In this document: positions 57,415 to 64,000 of the stretch, piece after piece
Layout: every line of letters begins with the position of its first letter
Numbering within the stretch: position 1 is the first letter of the stretch
Assembly: GCF_001514265.1 (NCBI RefSeq)
Contig: NZ_KQ948988.1
Coordinates: 317,395 to 381,394, forward strand
Direction of reading: 5' to 3'
Length of the DNA: 64,000 nucleotides
Origin: Streptomyces resistomycificus
GTDB lineage: Bacteria > Actinomycetota > Actinomycetes > Streptomycetales > Streptomycetaceae
The notes under the pieces: generated by a model
What the model was told of the DNA's origin: nothing
Databases searched by the model: none
The model's input: the letters and a program-made list of their open reading frames with translations, nothing else
Program-made: the position numbers and the translations under genes

Positions 57415-58659
57415 CTAGCGGGCGTGGTGCGCCCTGCTCCTGGTGGGGGTGGTGCGTTTTCCGTTCTTCTGCCCGACGGACTGGAGAGCCCCCTCGAGCG
57501 CGAACGTCGCCGCGCCCAGACACACCGGATCGGTGGGGATGGGGGAGAGGACGATCTCGGTGGCGGCCATCGGCCGCGGCAGCGCGTGCCGGGCGACGGC
57601 CTCGCGGACCTCGGTGACCAGGGGTTCGCCGAGGGCGGCCGCGACCCAGCTGCTGAGCACGACCACTTCGGGGTTGAACAGGTTGACCAGGTCGGCGATG
57701 CCGGCGCCGAGGTACCGGACGGTGTCGCGGACCACCTCGAGTGCCACCGGGTCGCGCCGGCGCAGACCCTCCGCCAGCGCGGCGATGGTGGCCGTCTGGT
57801 CCTCCGGGTGCAGCAGCGCGCTGTCGGGAGACGATTCCCGCAGGTTCAGCATGATGCCGGACGCGCCGACGTACGCCTCCACGCAGCCGTGCTTGCCGCA
57901 GCGGCACAGCCTTCCGTCCAGGACGATCGTGGTGTGGCCCCACTCGCCGGCGCTGTTGCTGACGCCCCGGTGCAGGCCGCCGCCCAGGACGAGCCCGGCG
58001 CCCACGCCGGTCCCGAGGTTGACCACCACGGCGTCCCCGCGCCCGCGGGCGGCCCCGAACCACAGCTCGGCCACCGCGCTCGCGCGTAGCGGGTTGTCCA
58101 GGTACAGGGGGTAGGCGATGTGCTCGGTGAGCAGGTCGAGCAGGGGCACGTCGTGCCAGTCCCAGTTCGGCGCGTACTCCGAGACACCGCTGGCGCGGTC
58201 CACCTGGCCCGGCACGCTCACGCCGACACCGAGCACCCGGGCGCCCTCGATCCCGGCCTGCGCGACGACCGAGCCGACGACGGCGGCGACATGGCTGACC
58301 ACCTGCTCGGGGAGGCTCTCGCCGGGGCGGACGTCCTCCTCGGCGCGGGCCAGCACGTTCAGCCCGAGGTCGAACAGCTCGACATGGACGTACGTCTCCG
58401 CGATGTCGACGCCGATCAGCGCACCCCCGGAGGCGTTGACGGCCACCAGGCCCCGGGGGCGGCCCCCCGCCGAGTCCTCGAACCCCACCTCCGTGATCAT
58501 CTGGAGGTCGAGGAGTTCGCCGACCAGGGTGGCGACCGTGGCCAGGCTCAGACCGGTGGCGGCCGCCAGCTCCTGGCGGGAGGTGGGCGACGCGGCGATG
58601 ATCTGGCGCAGCACCTCGTAGCGGTTCGCGGTACGGATGTCACGTGATGTGCGCTTCAT
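57415..58659 (-). CDS. ROK-family transcriptional regulator
   Basis: 414 aa. The N-terminal winged HTH spans residues ~15-60 (TSRQELAAATGLSLATVATLVGELL). The ROK sugar-kinase-like domain has GVDIAETYVHVELFD at its ATP-site start, and the zinc motif GEWGHTTIVLDGRLCRCGKHGCVE with four ligands present. It likely represses the galactoside importer and beta-galactosidase, and earlier the galactanase, in response to sugar. The C-terminal tail (KNGKRTTPTRSRAHHAR) is basic and its stop codon abuts galactanase-like sequence in the same frame, so the 3' end is a deletion junction. Confidence 0.92.
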   Translation of the reverse strand: MKRTSRDIRTANRYEVLRQIIAASPTSRQELAAATGLSLATVATLVGELLDLQMITEVGFEDSAGGRPRGLVAVNASGGALIGVDIAETYVHVELFDLGLNVLARAEEDVRPGESLPEQVVSHVAAVVGSVVAQAGIEGARVLGVGVSVPGQVDRASGVSEYAPNWDWHDVPLLDLLTEHIAYPLYLDNPLRASAVAELWFGAARGRGDAVVVNLGTGVGAGLVLGGGLHRGVSNSAGEWGHTTIVLDGRLCRCGKHGCVEAYVGASGIMLNLRESSPDSALLHPEDQTATIAALAEGLRRRDPVALEVVRDTVRYLGAGIADLVNLFNPEVVVLSSWVAAALGEPLVTEVREAVARHALPRPMAATEIVLSPIPTDPVCLGAATFALEGALQSVGQKNGKRTTPTRSRAHHAR

Positions 58660-58739
58660 CGGGGCCGGCCCAATCCCTTCAGCTCATGCCGGGACGACAG
58701 CGGCACCGGCGCGGCGCAAGGCTATGGGCTGCGGGGGAC

Positions 58740-58756
58740 TTTCGACAAGGGGTTAG
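58740..58756 (-). promoter_or_regulatory. Shared motif upstream of ROK gene (ROK box)
   Basis: TTCGACAAGGGGTTAG, matching the sequence before the importer operon. It lies 81 bp upstream of the ROK start and beside the aldO stop codon, so autoregulation by ROK is plausible. Confidence 0.5.
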
Positions 58757-58774
58757 GAAAGGGGCTTTATAAAG

Positions 58775-60079
<1,305 letters not shown>

Positions 60080-60081
60080 TT

Positions 60082-60095
60082 AGAAAACGCTTGCT
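60082..60095. promoter_or_regulatory. LacI-type operator, class A (AGAAAACGCTTGCT)
   Basis: 11 of 14 matches to AGAAAGCGCTTTCT, 63 bp from the aldO start and 31 bp from the dehydrogenase start; likely shared by both genes. Confidence 0.6.
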
Positions 60096-60125
60096 GTCCC
60101 GTTTCCCGAACCGGAAGGCCCTTCG

Positions 60126-61133
<1,008 letters not shown>

Positions 61134-61257
61134 CCTGAGACCGGCATATTCAGCGCATATACGGCAACACGCGGCTCCGGGGGGACCCGGCACGGCTCGT
61201 CCGTGGCCGGGGGCATACCGTGAGGAGTCGTACGCCTGAGCCGGGAGGAGACACGGG

Positions 61258-62577
61258 ATGGGCAGCCGTACCGCGCTGGTCGAGGATCTGATGGAGCGAT
61301 TCCCGCACGTACCGAGGGAAGCCGTCTTCAAGGAGGATCTGCTCCGGGGCGGCGTGGCGTTCGACGCCTCGGCCCTGAGTGACAACGAGAACGGCGAGGT
61401 CAAGCCGAAGTCGTACTTCATCTTCTCCTTCGACCACGGCACCCTGCCGGAGCTCGGCGAGGCGGCGCTGCGGCGCCCGCCGGAGGAGATCATCCTCACG
61501 GGCGGCCCGTACGACCTGCGCCGGACCGTGGTGTCGGTGCGGGTGAACCCGGCCTCGCCCTACCGCGTCGCGGCCGACGAGCACGGCGTGCTCGGCCTCT
61601 ACCTCGACGGCAGGCGGATCTCCGACGTCGGCGTGCCGCCGATGCCGGAGTACTACCGGCACACCCTCGCGAGCGGGAAGTCGGTGATGGAGGTCGCCCC
61701 CACCATCCAGTGGGGCTACCTGATCTACCTCACCGTCTTCCGGGTCTGCCAGTACTTCGGCGCCAAGGAGGAGTGCCAGTACTGCGACATCAACCACAAC
61801 TGGCGCCAGCACAAGGCGGCCGGCCGGCCCTACACGGGCGTGAAGGACGTCGAGGAGGTCCTCGAGGCCCTGGAGATCATCGACCGGTACGACACGGCGA
61901 AGGCGTCCACCGCCTACACCCTCACCGGCGGCGCGATCACCAAGACGGTGGCCGGGCGCGACGAGGCCGACTTCTACGGTCACTACGCCAAGGCCATCGA
62001 GGAGCGCTTCCCGGGCCGCTGGATCGGCAAGGTGGTCGCACAGGCACTGCCGCGGGACGACGTGCAGCGCTTCAAGGACTACGGCGTGCAGATCTACCAC
62101 CCCAACTACGAGGTGTGGGACCGCCGTCTGTTCGAGCTGTACTGCCCCGGCAAGGAGCGCTACGTCGGCCGCGACGAGTGGCACAAGCGCATCCTCGACT
62201 CGGCGGAGATCTTCGGCGCCCGCAACGTGATCCCCAACTTCGTGGCGGGCGTGGAGATGGCCGAGCCCTTCGGCTTCACCACGGTCGACGAGGCGATCGC
62301 CTCCACCACCGAGGGCCTGCGCTTCTTCATGTCGCACGGCATCACGCCCCGCTTCACCACCTGGTGCCCCGAGCCGACGACCCCGCTCGGCAAGGCCAAC
62401 CCGCAGGGCGCGCCGCTGGAGTACCACATCCGGCTTCTGGAGGCCTACCGCGCGACGATGGACGACTTCGGTCTGTCCTCGCCCCCCGGCTACGGCCCGC
62501 CCGGACCCGGCCGCGCGGTGTTCTCCGTCAGCTCGTTCATGGACAGCCTCCCCGAACAGGCCCCGGCCGAGGCGTGA
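61258..62577 (+). CDS. Radical SAM protein with unusual cysteine spacing
   Basis: 439 aa; ATG preceded by GGGAGGAG. The Fe4S4 cluster candidate is VCQYFGAKEECQYCDIN: Cys164, Cys173, Cys176, i.e. CX8CX2C instead of the standard CX3CX2C. The adjoining GG(T/A)-like SAM segments (LTGGAITK), an IYHPNYEVWD strand and VIPNFVAGVEMAEPFGF suit the partial TIM barrel of radical SAM enzymes, resembling the biotin synthase branch. An N-terminal ~120 residue domain precedes it. I do not know the reaction. It is preceded by a 125-bp gap and is not clearly in an operon. Confidence 0.85.
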   Translation: MGSRTALVEDLMERFPHVPREAVFKEDLLRGGVAFDASALSDNENGEVKPKSYFIFSFDHGTLPELGEAALRRPPEEIILTGGPYDLRRTVVSVRVNPASPYRVAADEHGVLGLYLDGRRISDVGVPPMPEYYRHTLASGKSVMEVAPTIQWGYLIYLTVFRVCQYFGAKEECQYCDINHNWRQHKAAGRPYTGVKDVEEVLEALEIIDRYDTAKASTAYTLTGGAITKTVAGRDEADFYGHYAKAIEERFPGRWIGKVVAQALPRDDVQRFKDYGVQIYHPNYEVWDRRLFELYCPGKERYVGRDEWHKRILDSAEIFGARNVIPNFVAGVEMAEPFGFTTVDEAIASTTEGLRFFMSHGITPRFTTWCPEPTTPLGKANPQGAPLEYHIRLLEAYRATMDDFGLSSPPGYGPPGPGRAVFSVSSFMDSLPEQAPAEA

Positions 62578-62895
62578 GTGACGTCCTGCCGGACACAAAG
62601 GGCAAACTGACAAAAGCTCGTTGAGCAGCCGATCCGGGTGGGTCGGCATCGAGACTTTCCGGCATTTCTTCCGTATAACTTCGGGAGCGGCAAGGATGGG
62701 CCGCCCGCGGCGCCGCAGGGAGGCACGGGACGCCGACGGGCCGGGGTCCGGCCGCCGCGTACTCGATCCCGGAAATTGAATAGCCAGCTTGTCAGTTGTG
62801 TGGGTGACGTGAAAAGCTCGTGTCCTGCCGCGAGGTTCCCCCCAACTCCTTTGCCAGTATGGCGAGTTGACCTCGCTTGTGAACGCAGGAGACCC
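62578..62895. other. Intergenic region with dispersed short repeats
   Basis: 318 bp. AAAAGCTCGT occurs at 62612 and 62812, GTCCTGCCG at 62583 and 62822, and AACTGACAA.AGCT at 62605 reappears inverted near 62787. These may be regulatory sites or the mark of a small rearrangement. No gene is supported. Confidence 0.5.
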
Positions 62896-64000
62896 ATGCC
62901 CGACCTGCCGACTCCCCAGGACGCCGCCGAGGCCGCACTCTTCTCAGAATGCTGGGACGCCGTGCTCTCCTACGCCGACCTGTGCACGTCCGGCTCCACC
63001 GCGGCCAACCAACTGGCCTCGGAGGCATTCTCCCTCGGCATGCGCGAAGCCCGCGACGCGGAGTCCGCTCCCGCCCGCGCCGCCGGCCGCCGCCCGTCCC
63101 GCCTGCCCAGGATCCCGCTGCTGCTGACCGCCGTCCGCACCACGGCGGCGGCCTGGGAAATCCAGGGGCAGGGCCACCAACTCGACCCCGAACTGCGGCT
63201 GTGGCTCAACTCCGACAAGGCCGCCCGCTACACCGGCCCCCCGCTGCGGCGCCCGCTCGCGCTGCGCGGCCTGCGCGACCTCCAGGAACCGGACGCGGCC
63301 CTCCTGTGGCTGGCCGAGGTGGAGGCGCTGCCGCTGACCGTGGTCGCCCGCAGGCTCGGCCTCGACCCGGCCGAGGTGGGCGAGGAACTCACCCAGGTCC
63401 GGGGCCTGTTCCGGGACCGCTGCCACCGCAACCACCTCGACACCCCGATGGACGCGCGGTGCCGCAGCTATGCCCGGCTGCTCGACGCGGTCACCCGCTC
63501 ACCCGTCGCCGACACCCCGACCGACCTCTCCCGGCACCTCGCCCGCTGCGTGGACTGCGCGGAGGCCGCCGCCTGTCTCCGGCTGCACGGCGGCGGACTG
63601 CCCGCCGCGCTCGCCGGCGGAGTGATCGGCTGGGGCGGCCTCGCCTACCTGGAACGCCGCCGCCGGGCCGCCGAGGTCCGCCTCGGAGCCGGGCGGCCCA
63701 CACCCGCGGACAGCGAGAACGGCCCGCCGAACCCGGGCGCCCACAAGGCGCGGGTCGTGCGCAACGGCCTCCTGGTCGCGGCCGTACTGGTATCCATGCT
63801 GGCGCTCGCCGTCTCGATGATGCCGGGCGGCGGCACCGACCACGGTGCCGCCTCTCCCGGCGGCTCGGCCGACAGCCAGCCGGTGGCCGACCCGGGCCCC
63901 TCCCTCCCGGCCGCCACCGGACGGCCCCCCTCCTCCCCGGCGCCGACCGACAGCGACTCGCCGAGCACCTCGCGGGCGTCCGCCGGCACCACACCCCAGG
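62896..64000 (+). CDS. Sigma-factor-like/zinc-finger membrane protein, C-terminus beyond window
   Basis: Incomplete at the 3' edge: 368 codons are present with no stop. ATG preceded by AGGAG. Residues ~1-180 are helical and contain a region 4-like HTH segment (EALPLTVVARRLGLDPAEVGEELTQ). Then HLARCVDCAEAA (HxxxCxxC) resembles the zinc-binding part of anti-sigma factors. One membrane helix (GLLVAAVLVSMLALAVSMM, about residue 290-308) is followed by a Ser/Pro/Thr-rich extracellular linker. In related actinobacterial proteins this linker leads to a ricin-type lectin domain, but here the window ends. Function unknown. Confidence 0.78.
   Translation, partial: MPDLPTPQDAAEAALFSECWDAVLSYADLCTSGSTAANQLASEAFSLGMREARDAESAPARAAGRRPSRLPRIPLLLTAVRTTAAAWEIQGQGHQLDPELRLWLNSDKAARYTGPPLRRPLALRGLRDLQEPDAALLWLAEVEALPLTVVARRLGLDPAEVGEELTQVRGLFRDRCHRNHLDTPMDARCRSYARLLDAVTRSPVADTPTDLSRHLARCVDCAEAAACLRLHGGGLPAALAGGVIGWGGLAYLERRRRAAEVRLGAGRPTPADSENGPPNPGAHKARVVRNGLLVAAVLVSMLALAVSMMPGGGTDHGAASPGGSADSQPVADPGPSLPAATGRPPSSPAPTDSDSPSTSRASAGTTPQ

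Overview
The window is chromosomal DNA of a Streptomyces-type actinomycete. This follows from the very high G+C, the dense leftward and rightward operons with ATGA/GTGA overlaps, GTG and TTG starts, many Tat-type (RR) signal peptides and lipoproteins, and several clear Streptomyces families, including an alditol oxidase almost colinear with S. coelicolor AldO. I see no tRNA or rRNA genes, no CRISPR array, no prophage and no secondary-metabolite megasynthase.

The dominant theme is uptake and breakdown of plant cell wall polysaccharides (pectin side chains, arabinogalactan, xylan/arabinan). Layout: (1) 0.15-3.4 kb, a broken TetR stub, a quinone-reductase-like oxidoreductase divergent from a GlxA/AraC regulator, an IS630 remnant and a membrane protein. 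(2) 3.5-11.0 kb, leftward: LacI regulator, GH43 enzyme, two ABC permeases and a binding lipoprotein, then a second LacI gene. (3) 11.4-12.4 kb, a D-2-hydroxyacid dehydrogenase. (4) 13.0-24.2 kb, a rightward operon with an ABC importer, a GH28/GH49-like beta-helix protein, two alginate-lyase-family proteins and a carboxylesterase, closed by a third LacI gene. (5) 25.4-29.0 kb, homocysteine S-methyltransferase, an APC transporter and an APH-fold kinase. (6) 29.1-40.6 kb, an anchored beta-strand-repeat surface protein, GH43 arabinofuranosidase, GH43 exo-1,3-galactanase with CBM13, PL4 rhamnogalacturonan lyase, rhamnogalacturonan acetylesterase, DUF2264 protein and an LRV/HEAT-repeat protein. (7) 40.6-50.2 kb, a more ordinary stretch: a hypothetical protein, a TetR/hydrolase pair, a secreted phosphodiesterase, a P-loop kinase, an MFS exporter and a three-gene ABC-2 exporter. 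(8) 50.3-58.7 kb, leftward: ROK regulator, a decayed galactanase, ABC importer and GH2 beta-galactosidase. (9) 58.8-64 kb, alditol oxidase, a second hydroxyacid dehydrogenase, a radical SAM protein with odd cysteine spacing and a truncated membrane protein at the window edge.

The strongest integrating signal is regulatory. A 14-bp near-palindrome approaching AGAAAGCGCTTTCT occurs in at least six intergenic regions: before the LacI gene near 4.5 kb, the ABC/GH43 operon, both hydroxyacid dehydrogenases, the beta-strand-repeat protein/GH43 pair, the PL4/acetylesterase pair and aldO. This suggests one LacI-type regulon across more than 55 kb. A second operator class with AACCGGTT centres links the LacI gene near 25 kb to the alginate-lyase-family operon. 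A third shared motif links the ROK regulator to the galactoside importer. These regulon assignments are inferred from motif sharing only.
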